13,406 nucleotides of DNA from JBHIBA01 sp046758845 (GTDB lineage Bacteria; UBA8248; JACPRG01; G963555815): positions 1-13,406 of the forward strand of contig JBHIBA010000105.1 of assembly GCA_046758845.1 (NCBI GenBank), written 5' to 3'. Of the stretch, positions 1 through 6,641 are shown piece after piece. Both the position numbers and the translations under genes were made by a program. Within the stretch, counting starts at the first letter, position 1. Each line of letters opens with the position of its first letter. The notes beneath the pieces were generated by a model. The model did no database searches. It saw only the letters and a list, made by a program, of their open reading frames with translations, and was not told the DNA's origin.

Positions 1-1
1 C

Positions 2-21
2 GGGTCAGTGTACGCTGACCC
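2..21. repeat. Near-perfect palindrome GGGTCAG-TGTACG-CTGACCC
   Basis: Seven-base arms (2-8 and 15-21) are exact reverse complements around a six-base centre whose GTAC is itself self-complementary. Only one internal position on each side departs from full symmetry, and it would be a G-U wobble in RNA. It could be an operator for a gene to the left of the window or an RNA hairpin. No T-tract follows on the + strand, so it is not a classical terminator in that direction. The window edge prevents seeing what it serves. Confidence 0.5.
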
Positions 22-108
22 ATGGAGTCGCGCTTTCATATTTTCATTCTGAGTGAGGGTCCGCGCCGAGTAGACGGACGGCCAGTGGTCTCACCCTCTC
101 CGCGAGCA

Positions 109-129
109 GGCCGAGCGGCAAGCTCGGCC
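109..129. repeat. GC-rich hairpin, 8-bp stem
   Basis: GGCCGAGC (109-116) pairs perfectly with GCTCGGCC (122-129) around the five-base loop GGCAA. It lies in the non-coding stretch downstream of the molybdoenzyme gene, beyond the stronger hairpin at 152-184. No U-tract follows on either strand, so it may be a secondary stop or stabilising structure rather than a full intrinsic terminator. Confidence 0.45.
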
Positions 130-151
130 GTCAAAAGTTTTCCGGGGGGTT

Positions 152-184
152 CCAGGGGGGCGGTTTACAAAAAGCGCCCCCTGG
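152..184 (-). terminator. Candidate transcript-end hairpin after the molybdoenzyme gene
   Basis: On the minus strand, GGGGGCG and CGCCCCC form a perfect 7-bp stem (156-162 with 175-181). Outer CCA/TGG pairs extend it to 10 bp past one bulged G at 155. The 12-base loop contains the T-run, reading CTTTTTGTAAAC. The hairpin begins 17 bases after the gene's stop codon. The position suits a terminator or 3' stabiliser, but the T-run is in the loop and not after the stem, so this is not a textbook intrinsic terminator. Confidence 0.5.
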
Positions 185-215
185 GAAATCTGATCGGTTT
201 TCAAAAAGGTCCCCC
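161..215 (-). repeat. Two direct copies of a 21-nt C-rich/A-tract motif, one spanning the xdh-type gene stop
   Basis: Positions 161-181 and 195-215 match at 18 of 21 bases. They share CGGTTT, then CAAAAAG, then CCCCC. The copies start 34 bases apart. The second copy covers the last codons and stop of the molybdoenzyme gene (Gly-Gly-Pro-Phe-stop), so the C-terminus of that protein is written partly by the repeat. The first copy forms the loop and one arm of the hairpin at 152-184. Confidence 0.55.
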
Positions 216-2507
216 TAACAGCTCTCTGATACCTTTGCCTTTCTCGCGAAGGGCTTGCAGCAATTTCTCGGCGGTGATGGGCAGCGATGTGACGCGGACC
301 CCCGTGGCGTGGAAGATGGCGTTGGCGATGGCAGGGGCCGTGGGGACGATGGCCGCCTCCGAGGCCCCCTTCGCACCGTAGGGTCCATAGGGGTCGTTCG
401 ATTCGATCATCAACGAAGTCACGCTGGGCGCCGCATCCGCTTTGGGCAGGATGTAGTCGCCGAAGTTTCCGTTGATGACCTGACCCCCTTCCACCATCAT
501 CTCCTCGAAGAGGGCAAACCCGATGCCCTGGATCACCGCCCCCTCGACCTGTCCATGGGCGGCCAAAGGGTTCAAGGCCCGTCCCACGTCGTCGGCGGCC
601 GTCATCCGAACGACCCGCAGGGCCCCGGTTTCTAAATCCACCTCGACTTCGGCTACCTGTGTGGCGAATTCGTAAGCCGCCGCGATGTTCCCGTACAGGG
701 TCTTCTCGTCCGCCACCTCGGACGGCGGGTCGTACTCGCCAACACCCCGAACCGGCTCCGCCCCCCGCGCCACCGCTTCCCGGCAGGCGTCGGCCAACGA
801 CAAGGATCGGTCGGGCGCGCCGCGCACGCGAAACGCACCGTCTCTCCACTCGATGTCCCCGGAAGCCGCCTCCAGCATCTCAACCGCCACCGGGACCAAC
901 CGGCTGCGCGCGTCGGCCGCCGCAAGTCGCACGGCATTGCCCGCGACGAGGGCCAGACGGCTCGCGTAGGCCCCCAAGGCGAAGGGGCTGTTCTCCGTGT
1001 CAGCGGCCGACACCCGGATGCGGTCAACCCCCAGATGCAGTTCCTGCGCGGCGACGATGGCGGCCACGGTGCGCGAGCCCTGTCCGATGTCCCCCTCGCC
1101 CGTGTGGACGGTCGCCCGTCCCTCGGCGTCCAGCTCAACCACGGCGCGCGAACCATCCCAATCGGCGAACATGCGGTTTCCGCTGACGTGGATGGCACAG
1201 GCCATCCCGATTCCGCGCCGCACGGACCCGCTTCCCCGCTCGCGTCTTGCGGCCGCCCATCCCGAAGCGCGCGCCGCGGACCGGATGCACTCTTCCACCC
1301 CGCAGGAGCCCATCCGCCACCCGTGGACGCTCACGTCCCCGGTCCGGACGATGTTTTTCAGGCGCAGCTCCGCCGGGTCCATCCCGATTTCGTGCGCCAG
1401 GACGTCCAAGTGACATTCTTGCGGAAACGTCCCCTGGGGGTTGCCGAACCCCCGGAAGGCGCCCGTGGGAATCTTGTTGGTGTACACGAGATAGCCGTCG
1501 GTGCGGACGTGGTCGAAGCGATAGAGGGAATCGGGCCGGTAGCATGCCGTGCGCAGGATGGCGGACGCCAGGCCGGTGCTGGCGCCGTTGTCGGCGATGA
1601 AGCGGGCTTCTTTGCAGAGCAGACGCCCATCCTTCTTGACGCCCATGCGCAGCCAGACCCGGGTGGGCACGCGGGGGCGCGCGGCCTGGAACTCATCCGT
1701 CCGGGAGTTGATGAGGCGAACCGGACGCCCGGATTTCATCGCCAGGAGCAACGCGATGAGCGGGTTGGGGTCTTCGAGGGCCTTGCCGCCGAAGGCCCCG
1801 CCGACGAAGGGCTGGACGACCCGCAAGTCCTCCCGCTTCAGGCCGAGGGAATCCGCAATCAGGTCCCTCGAAAGAAAGAGATGCTGAAGGGGCGACCAGA
1901 GGGTGTAACGTCCTCCCCCTTCAGGCTTCGCGACGCTGCCCATGGGCTCCATGTACGCCTGATAATGAAGGGGGGTGCGATACGTCGCCTCATGAACGGC
2001 ATCCGCCTGCCGGAGGGCCGACCCAACGTCGCCGCGTACGATGTGCACCTCGTGAGCGATATTCCGCGGCTGGTCGTGAATGAGAGGGGCGGACTCGGTC
2101 ATCGCCTCTTCGGGGTCGAAGACGGCGGGCAGTGGCTCGTATTCCACGCGAATCCGCTCCAGGGCTTCAATGGCGGCGGATGCATCCGCGGCAGCGACCG
2201 CGGCCACCTCCTCTCCCAGGAACCGGACCCGCTCCCGGGCCAGGATGGACTGGTCCTTCAAGTCCGTCCAGCCCCAACGGGGCGTTGGCGCATCGGCGCC
2301 CGTCAGGACCGCGTAAACCCCCGGGATGCGCCTCGCCGCCTCGACGTCCACATGGAGGATGCGGGCATGGGGGGAGGGGCTTCGGAGCACCTTTCCTTCC
2401 AGCGCGCCCGGCAGAGAGATGTCCGAGACGTATTCGGCTTTTCCGCAGGCTTTCTGGGGTCCATCGATGAGGGGGGTCGGCTTCCCGACAATCGTGAGAG
2501 GACTCAT
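201..2507 (-). CDS. Xanthine dehydrogenase/aldehyde oxidase family molybdopterin-binding subunit
   Basis: This 768-residue protein has the full length and layout of the large molybdopterin subunit of molybdenum hydroxylases. Residues 7-70 form the N-terminal entry domain (VGKPTPLIDGPQKACGKAEY, then SPHARI and IPGVYAVLTG). Cofactor-domain motifs follow: EPMG (187-190), GGAFGGK (236-242), GAFRGFG (349-355) and GQG (475-477). GAKGASE (711-717) places Glu717 where the family has its catalytic base, although the usual Gly-x-Gly-Glu is Ala-Ser-Glu here. The GAFRGFG loop lacks the AYRCSFR signature of CO dehydrogenase, so CoxL is unlikely. The substrate cannot be deduced. The FAD and 2Fe-2S subunits normally encoded next to it are absent, and could only lie left of the window. 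No Shine-Dalgarno sequence is visible before the ATG (the upstream bases are CCTCCT), but the N-terminus aligns with the family. It is transcribed divergently from the aldolase gene. Confidence 0.9.
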   Translation of the reverse strand: MSPLTIVGKPTPLIDGPQKACGKAEYVSDISLPGALEGKVLRSPSPHARILHVDVEAARRIPGVYAVLTGADAPTPRWGWTDLKDQSILARERVRFLGEEVAAVAAADASAAIEALERIRVEYEPLPAVFDPEEAMTESAPLIHDQPRNIAHEVHIVRGDVGSALRQADAVHEATYRTPLHYQAYMEPMGSVAKPEGGGRYTLWSPLQHLFLSRDLIADSLGLKREDLRVVQPFVGGAFGGKALEDPNPLIALLLAMKSGRPVRLINSRTDEFQAARPRVPTRVWLRMGVKKDGRLLCKEARFIADNGASTGLASAILRTACYRPDSLYRFDHVRTDGYLVYTNKIPTGAFRGFGNPQGTFPQECHLDVLAHEIGMDPAELRLKNIVRTGDVSVHGWRMGSCGVEECIRSAARASGWAAARRERGSGSVRRGIGMACAIHVSGNRMFADWDGSRAVVELDAEGRATVHTGEGDIGQGSRTVAAIVAAQELHLGVDRIRVSAADTENSPFALGAYASRLALVAGNAVRLAAADARSRLVPVAVEMLEAASGDIEWRDGAFRVRGAPDRSLSLADACREAVARGAEPVRGVGEYDPPSEVADEKTLYGNIAAAYEFATQVAEVEVDLETGALRVVRMTAADDVGRALNPLAAHGQVEGAVIQGIGFALFEEMMVEGGQVINGNFGDYILPKADAAPSVTSLMIESNDPYGPYGAKGASEAAIVPTAPAIANAIFHATGVRVTSLPITAEKLLQALREKGKGIRELLGGPF

Positions 2508-2625
2508 AGGAGGTTGCGCAGGGGGTCTATCCCTTTCTTCAGGAGGAAAAGATGTCCCCGGACTCTATAAGTTGGAGTTCGAAGGGATTGACTCGGATGG
2601 TTCGCTCTGAATGACACATCCATGA

Positions 2626-2655
2626 CTTTTAGCCAGGAAAGAGGGCTCGCGTCAA
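2626..2655 (-). promoter_or_regulatory. Candidate sigma70-type promoter for the molybdoenzyme gene
   Basis: On the minus strand, TTGACG (2650-2655) is followed after 18 bases by TAAAAG (2626-2631). The -35 matches consensus at 5 of 6 positions and the -10 at 4 of 6. It would give a leader of about 110 bases before the ATG at 2507. No better pair was seen closer to the gene. The spacer is one base longer than ideal. Confidence 0.4.
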
Positions 2656-2749
2656 CTGCACCGTGTCGGCCAAATCATTGAATTTGAACGGGATGGATCG
2701 GCCGCGAACGGGAGAGAAGAGATCGCATCCTGTGAACCAGCACATTTTG

Positions 2750-2778
2750 TTGCGAGCCTGCCCGCCTGGCGGTACAAT
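2750..2778 (+). promoter_or_regulatory. Candidate sigma70-type promoter for the aldolase-bisphosphatase-kinase cassette
   Basis: TTGCGA (2750-2755) and TACAAT (2773-2778) are separated by exactly 17 bases. The -35 matches consensus at 4 of 6 positions and the -10 at 5 of 6. Transcription would start near 2785, leaving a leader of about 230 bases before the aldolase ATG. It lies in the divergent gap with the opposing candidate promoter at 2626-2655, so the two units may share regulation. Confidence 0.55.
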
Positions 2779-2784
2779 AACGGC

Positions 2785-3017
2785 GCATAATCCTGACTCG
2801 CGCAGAGACCCCATAGCTGGACGCCGGCGTGATACCTTCGCTGGTTTCTGCGATTCGTTCGAACGCATTCTCCCGGGTGGCTTCTTAATGTACTTGGAAG
2901 AGGATCCCTTCAGCTTGTCGGGGGCTTTCCCTACGCTCGCCGTGGCGCGGGGAGAACGGGGCGGAGAGTCTCCGGATTTAAATGGATGTCTCAGGTGATT
3001 TAAGAAGGAGAGGTGTG
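2785..3017 (+). other. Long 5' leader of the aldolase cassette with palindromes and a possible small upstream ORF
   Basis: The 510-base gap between the divergent genes holds two candidate promoters and this leader. Two perfect 10-bp palindromes occur close together: ACGCCGGCGT (2821-2830) and CGTTCGAACG (2856-2865). A small hairpin, CGGAG-AGT-CTCCG, lies at 2962-2974. A 36-codon reading frame (ATG 2888, stop 2996-2998) ends 19 bases before the aldolase start, with only a weak upstream GGTGG. I do not recognise a riboswitch or known structured RNA. The limits depend on the predicted promoter. Confidence 0.3.
3005..3010 (+). promoter_or_regulatory. Shine-Dalgarno site that fixes the aldolase start
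   Basis: AAGGAG lies seven bases before the ATG at 3018. The alternative in-frame ATG at 2982 has no comparable site and would add twelve residues encoded partly by the ribosome-binding sequence itself, so 3018 is preferred. Confidence 0.8.
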
Positions 3018-4400
3018 ATGTGGGTGGATAGAGGCGAATGCAACGCGGCCTTGGAGGGAGTTATCGAAGTCAAAGAAGACGGAAGCGTCCAGGTCAAGGA
3101 TCAGGGGCGTCTCCGGGGGGATATCATCGACGACCTCGCCTACCAAGGGGTCCATCATGCTTCGGCCGAGATGAGAGACTACTGTCGGTGGCTCATTCGG
3201 CGCGTAGGCGAGGCTCAGGGAATCCACCCGGCCTCCATCCATGATCTCTACATGGCGATGGGCCGGGGGGAGGCGGGAGGTTTCACCGTCCCCGCCATCA
3301 ACATTCGGGGCTTGACGTTCGACGTCGCGCGGGCCGTCGTTCGGGCGGCCTTGGCTCGAGGTGTGGGGGCTCTCATCTTCGAAATAGCCCGTTCGGAAAT
3401 CGGCTATACGGAGCAAAGGCCGGGCGAGTATGGTTCCTCGGTTCTGGCGGCGGCGGTGAAGGAAGGGTTCCGCGGGCCGATTTTCCTCCAGGGGGACCAT
3501 TTCCAGGTGAATGCAAAGAAGTTCGCCGAGGACCCGGACAAGGAATTGGACGCCTTGAGGGACCTCATCCGCGAGGCGCTGGATGCCGGGTTCTATAACG
3601 TCGATATCGACTCCTCGACCCTCGCTGACTTGAGCAAGCCCGATGTCAAAGAGCAGCAGCGGCTGAACTTCGAAAAGGCGGCCGAGCTCACCCGATTCAT
3701 CCGGGAAATCGAGCCGGAAGGGGTCACGGTTTCCGTCGGCGGAGAAGTCGGGGAGGTCGGCGGCAAGAACACGACCGTGGAGGAGGCTGGAGTCTTTATT
3801 GAGAACTTTCGGCAGACCCTGGCGTCTGACGGCTCCGATCTGGTGGGCATCAGCAAGCTCAGCATCCAGACGGGGACCAGACATGGGGGCGTGGTCCTGC
3901 CGGACGGCAGCATCGCGCAGGTCAGTATCGACTTCGACGCCTTGGGGGACATCTCGAAGCTCTGCCGGGAAAGGTACGGGCTGAGCGGGGCGGTCCAACA
4001 CGGCGCATCGACGCTGCCGGAAGAGTTCTTCGACCGGTTTGTGAAATCCGGCGCATCGGAGGTCCATCTCGCGACCGCTTTCCAGAACATTCTCTATGAA
4101 CGCATCCCGCAGGAACTGCGCCACGAGGTCCACGCTTGGGTCCTGAAGACCTTCGAGTCTTCCCGGAAGAAGGGAGATACGGACGAGCAGCTCATTTACA
4201 AAGAACGCAAGCGGGCCTTCGGACCGTTCAAGAAGAGCTTTTCGGACCTGCCCGAAGATGCCCGTTCCAGGGTCCGGACGAGCCTGGAGGAGCGCTTCGG
4301 ATTCCTGTTCGAAAAGCTCAACGTGGTGAACACCCGTGAGGCCGTTGACCGGTTCGTCAAGCCCGTAAAGGTGAGCATCCCCGTACCCGCGGCCCTCTAG
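3018..4400 (+). CDS. Enlarged class II fructose-bisphosphate aldolase family protein
   Basis: The 460-residue protein matches class II (metal-dependent) aldolases, which reversibly cleave fructose-1,6-bisphosphate into glyceraldehyde-3-phosphate and dihydroxyacetone phosphate in the cytoplasm. The barrel core runs from about residue 72 to 370. It holds the residues expected of the metal and catalytic site: Asp160-His161 in QGDHFQ, Glu243/Glu246 in GGEVGEVGG, His289 in TGTRHGG and His328 in VQHGAS. It is over 100 residues longer than typical class II enzymes (roughly 280-360). The extra length is an N-terminal stretch of about 70 residues and a charged C-terminal helical stretch after about 370. 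It is the first gene of a cassette, with the bisphosphatase 36 bases downstream. That context supports fructose-1,6-bisphosphate as substrate over tagatose bisphosphate, but substrate is inferred. The start is set by the AAGGAG at 3005-3010. Confidence 0.85.
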   Translation: MWVDRGECNAALEGVIEVKEDGSVQVKDQGRLRGDIIDDLAYQGVHHASAEMRDYCRWLIRRVGEAQGIHPASIHDLYMAMGRGEAGGFTVPAINIRGLTFDVARAVVRAALARGVGALIFEIARSEIGYTEQRPGEYGSSVLAAAVKEGFRGPIFLQGDHFQVNAKKFAEDPDKELDALRDLIREALDAGFYNVDIDSSTLADLSKPDVKEQQRLNFEKAAELTRFIREIEPEGVTVSVGGEVGEVGGKNTTVEEAGVFIENFRQTLASDGSDLVGISKLSIQTGTRHGGVVLPDGSIAQVSIDFDALGDISKLCRERYGLSGAVQHGASTLPEEFFDRFVKSGASEVHLATAFQNILYERIPQELRHEVHAWVLKTFESSRKKGDTDEQLIYKERKRAFGPFKKSFSDLPEDARSRVRTSLEERFGFLFEKLNVVNTREAVDRFVKPVKVSIPVPAAL

Positions 4401-4436
4401 GGCGCCTTCGGGGTCAGCGGAAAGGAGGCCCTCGAG

Positions 4437-5441
4437 ATGGTCACCCTGGGCATGACGCTGGAACGTTTCATCGTTGAGGAGCAGGAACGCTTCCCGGGCG
4501 CGAAGGGGATCTTGACGGGGTTGCTCTCGCAGATCTCTCTGGCGGCGAAGATCATCTACAGCGAGGTGAATAAAGCCGGCCTGGCGGACATCCTCGGGCT
4601 GACCGGCAAGGTGAACGTCCTGGGGGAGGAAGTCCAGAAGCTCGACGAGTTCGCCAACAAGACACTCCGGAACTGCCTGGACCACAGCGGTTACCTCTGC
4701 GCGATTGCTTCCGAGGAAATGGCCGACGTCTTCATGATCCCTGAGCGCTTCCAGGCCGGCAACTACGCCATCGTGTACGACCCCCTGGACGGCTCGTCCA
4801 ACATCGACGTGAACGTCAGCATCGGCACCATCTTTTCCATATTCCACAAGAAAAGCACGGCGCAGCGCGGAGAGCCCAGCGACTGCGTTCAAAGGGGCAC
4901 CGAGCAGAACGCGGCGGGCTACGTCATCTACGGCTCCAGCGTCATGCTGGTCTATACCACGGGAATCGGCGTGAACGGCTTCACGCTGGATCCCCGGATC
5001 GGAGAGTTTTTCCTTTCGCATCCCGACATCAAGATCCCGGCTCGGGGGAAGATTTACAGCATCAACGAAGGGAACTCGGTCCATTGGACAGAGGAGACCC
5101 ATCGTTACATCGCCTACCTGAAAGAGGAGGACAAGGAGTCGGGCCGTCCGTACTCAGGCCGCTACATCGGCTCTCTGGTCGCCGACTTCCACCGAAACCT
5201 TCTCAAGGGCGGCATCTTCCTTTATCCGGGGGATAAACGAAGCCCCGAAGGAAAGCTCCGCCTTCTTTACGAGTGCAATCCTCTGGCCTGCATTGTTGAG
5301 CAGGCCGGCGGCGCCGCCAGCAACGGTCAACAGCGCATCCTGGAAGTTGAGCCCAAAGGCCTCCATCAGCGCAGCCCGCTCATCATTGGCTCCAAGGAAG
5401 ATGTCCAGCTCGCCGAGGAGTTCTTTCAGGGAAAACGCTGA
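4437..5441 (+). CDS. fbp: Class I fructose-1,6-bisphosphatase
   Basis: The 334-residue protein hydrolyses fructose-1,6-bisphosphate to fructose-6-phosphate, the committed gluconeogenic step, in the cytoplasm. The class I signature is complete. ASEEM (91-95) and DPLDGSSNID (115-124) supply the metal ligands. YIGSLVADFHRNLLKGGIFLYP-type sequence (243-264) and YECNPLACIVEQAGG (278-292) form the sugar-phosphate site. The C-terminus carries RILEVEPKGLHQRSPLIIGS-type sequence (300-319). Length is normal for the family. The N-terminus (TLERFIVEEQERFPGA) resembles the regulatory region that binds AMP in well-studied members, but AMP control here is inferred. A strong AAAGGAGG (4421-4428) sits eight bases before the ATG. 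It lies between the aldolase and the phosphofructokinase, which catalyses the opposing reaction. Confidence 0.95.
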   Translation: MVTLGMTLERFIVEEQERFPGAKGILTGLLSQISLAAKIIYSEVNKAGLADILGLTGKVNVLGEEVQKLDEFANKTLRNCLDHSGYLCAIASEEMADVFMIPERFQAGNYAIVYDPLDGSSNIDVNVSIGTIFSIFHKKSTAQRGEPSDCVQRGTEQNAAGYVIYGSSVMLVYTTGIGVNGFTLDPRIGEFFLSHPDIKIPARGKIYSINEGNSVHWTEETHRYIAYLKEEDKESGRPYSGRYIGSLVADFHRNLLKGGIFLYPGDKRSPEGKLRLLYECNPLACIVEQAGGAASNGQQRILEVEPKGLHQRSPLIIGSKEDVQLAEEFFQGKR

Positions 5442-5459
5442 GCCCCGGGACCCCCGGCC

Positions 5460-6518
5460 GTGCCCTCGACCCCACCCTCTGAATCCGGAGCCTGGTCTCC
5501 CCCCCAGCCTTCCCCCTATGGCGCAAAGGAAGGACCTCGCGCAGGGCCCGCCAAATCCTTTGCCGTCCTCACCAGCGGGGGCGACGCCCCGGGGATGAAC
5601 GCCGCCCTGCGCGCGGTGGTCCGCTCGGCAGAATATCGCGGGTACGGCGTCCTGGGCGTCCGCCGCGGCTTCTGGGGGCTTCTGGACGACAACATGCAGC
5701 CCCTCACCAGCCTGGACGTCCGGGGCATCATCCAGCGAGGCGGGACGATACTGGAGACCTCCCGCTGCAAGCCCTTCCGCGCGCCGGAGGATAGGGCGAA
5801 GGCGGCCGTGAACCTCAAGGCCCGCAAGGGGAAGGGCCTCATCGCCATTGGAGGCGAGGGGACCTTCCGCGGAGCCGACGCCCTGTCTCGGGAACAGCGC
5901 ATCCCGGTTGTGTGCGTGCCGGGCACCATCGACAATGACATCTACGGGACCGATTCCACCATCGGCTACGACAGCGCCGTCAACACGGCCCTGGAGGCCA
6001 TCGACCGCATCCGGGACACCGCCTTTTCCCACGAAAGGCTCTTCTTTGTGGAGGTCATGGGGCGCGAGGCAGGCTACCTTGCCCTGGACGTGGGGATCGC
6101 CGGGGGGGCGGAGGAGGTGTTTCTCCCGGAGACCTGGTCCGACTTGCAAAAGTTCTGCGGGTCGATCCGCGATGCCCTCAGCCGCGGCAAGCGCGGCTTC
6201 ATTGTGATTGTGGCCGAGGGGGATAAGTTGGGGGGCGCCCAGCGCATCGCCGACGCCGTCAAGGAAGAGCTGAACCTGGACTCTCGCGTCAGCGTTTTGG
6301 GGCACATTCAGCGGGGCGGCTCGCCCACTGCGCGGGACCGCATCCTGGCCAGCCGTCTGGGCGTCGCCGCCGTGGAGGCACTGATTCAGGGCAAGGACCG
6401 GGTGATGGTGGGCGTGAGGGGAGGGGAGGTGGTTCACGTCCCCTTGGAGAAGACCTTCACCAAAAAGCGCGGAATCGATTCCGGTTTGATTCGGATCGTG
6501 GATCTGCTGAAGGGCTGA
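5460..6518 (+). CDS. pfkA: 6-phosphofructokinase, probably ATP-dependent (mixed-substrate subgroup)
   Basis: The 352-residue protein phosphorylates fructose-6-phosphate to fructose-1,6-bisphosphate. Motifs in order are LTSGGDAPGMNA (37-48), GGEGT (131-135), PGTIDNDIYGTDSTIGYDSA (154-173), MGREAGYLAL (200-209) and GHIQRGGSPTARDR (281-294). Phosphoryl-donor choice is usually read at E. coli positions 104 and 124. Both are Gly here (GGEGT, PGTIDND), where pyrophosphate enzymes have Asp and Lys, so ATP is predicted. The Mg-binding Asp of GGDG is Glu, as known in the mixed-substrate subgroup. The reading frame opens with GTG at 5460, 18 bases after the fbp stop, with no clear ribosome-binding site. 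Its first 32 residues are Pro/Ser/Gly-rich and extra to the fold. No other conventional in-frame start exists before the GGDAPG motif, so translation may be coupled to fbp. Confidence 0.9.
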   Translation: MPSTPPSESGAWSPPQPSPYGAKEGPRAGPAKSFAVLTSGGDAPGMNAALRAVVRSAEYRGYGVLGVRRGFWGLLDDNMQPLTSLDVRGIIQRGGTILETSRCKPFRAPEDRAKAAVNLKARKGKGLIAIGGEGTFRGADALSREQRIPVVCVPGTIDNDIYGTDSTIGYDSAVNTALEAIDRIRDTAFSHERLFFVEVMGREAGYLALDVGIAGGAEEVFLPETWSDLQKFCGSIRDALSRGKRGFIVIVAEGDKLGGAQRIADAVKEELNLDSRVSVLGHIQRGGSPTARDRILASRLGVAAVEALIQGKDRVMVGVRGGEVVHVPLEKTFTKKRGIDSGLIRIVDLLKG

Positions 6519-6525
6519 GCGAGAT

Positions 6526-6641
6526 GGGGCGGGGCCGAAGCGTCCTCGCCCGTTTGTTGCCCATCGCGGGGAACGAGCGGGTTCCCCACGGCGGCTTGAA
6601 GTTTGCGACTTCCTTGGTCGCCGCTGAAAGAGACCCGCCCC
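6526..6641. repeat. Compound inverted-repeat structure in the convergent gap
   Basis: Outer 8-bp arms GGGGCGGG (6526-6533) and CCCGCCCC (6634-6641) are exact reverse complements. They enclose two adjacent hairpins. The first is GGGGAAC/GTTCCCC around GAGCGG (6568-6587). The second has GCGGC/GCCGC outer pairs (6591-6595, 6620-6624) around a GAAGT/ACTTC inner stem (6598-6612). The element fills much of the 205-base gap between the tail-to-tail phosphofructokinase and isocitrate dehydrogenase genes. It could be a bidirectional transcript end or a copy of a dispersed intergenic repeat. I see no coding sequence in the gap. Confidence 0.5.

Noticed and set aside
201..2507. Carbon monoxide dehydrogenase large subunit (CoxL)
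   Set aside because: The active-site loop reads GAFRGFG, not the CoxL-type AYRCSFR.
1035..2570. 511-codon + strand frame opposite the molybdoenzyme gene
   Set aside because: Composition is rich in Arg, Gly, Pro and Asp without motifs, and the opposite strand encodes a full-length known family.
2785..2960. 6S-type regulatory RNA in the aldolase leader
   Set aside because: The ends do not pair into a long closing stem with a central bubble; only short local helices are visible.
2663..2998. 111-codon + strand frame in the divergent gap
   Set aside because: Its first part overlaps the candidate promoter and the composition looks random; only the last 36 codons are kept as a weak upstream-ORF possibility.
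2982..3017. Upstream in-frame ATG as aldolase start
   Set aside because: It would place the strong AAGGAG ribosome-binding site inside the coding region and lacks its own site.
3000..5102. 700-codon open frame antisense to the aldolase and bisphosphatase genes
   Set aside because: It overlaps two complete, motif-verified enzymes and shows no recognisable domain or start signal. Long antisense frames are expected in GC-rich codon usage.
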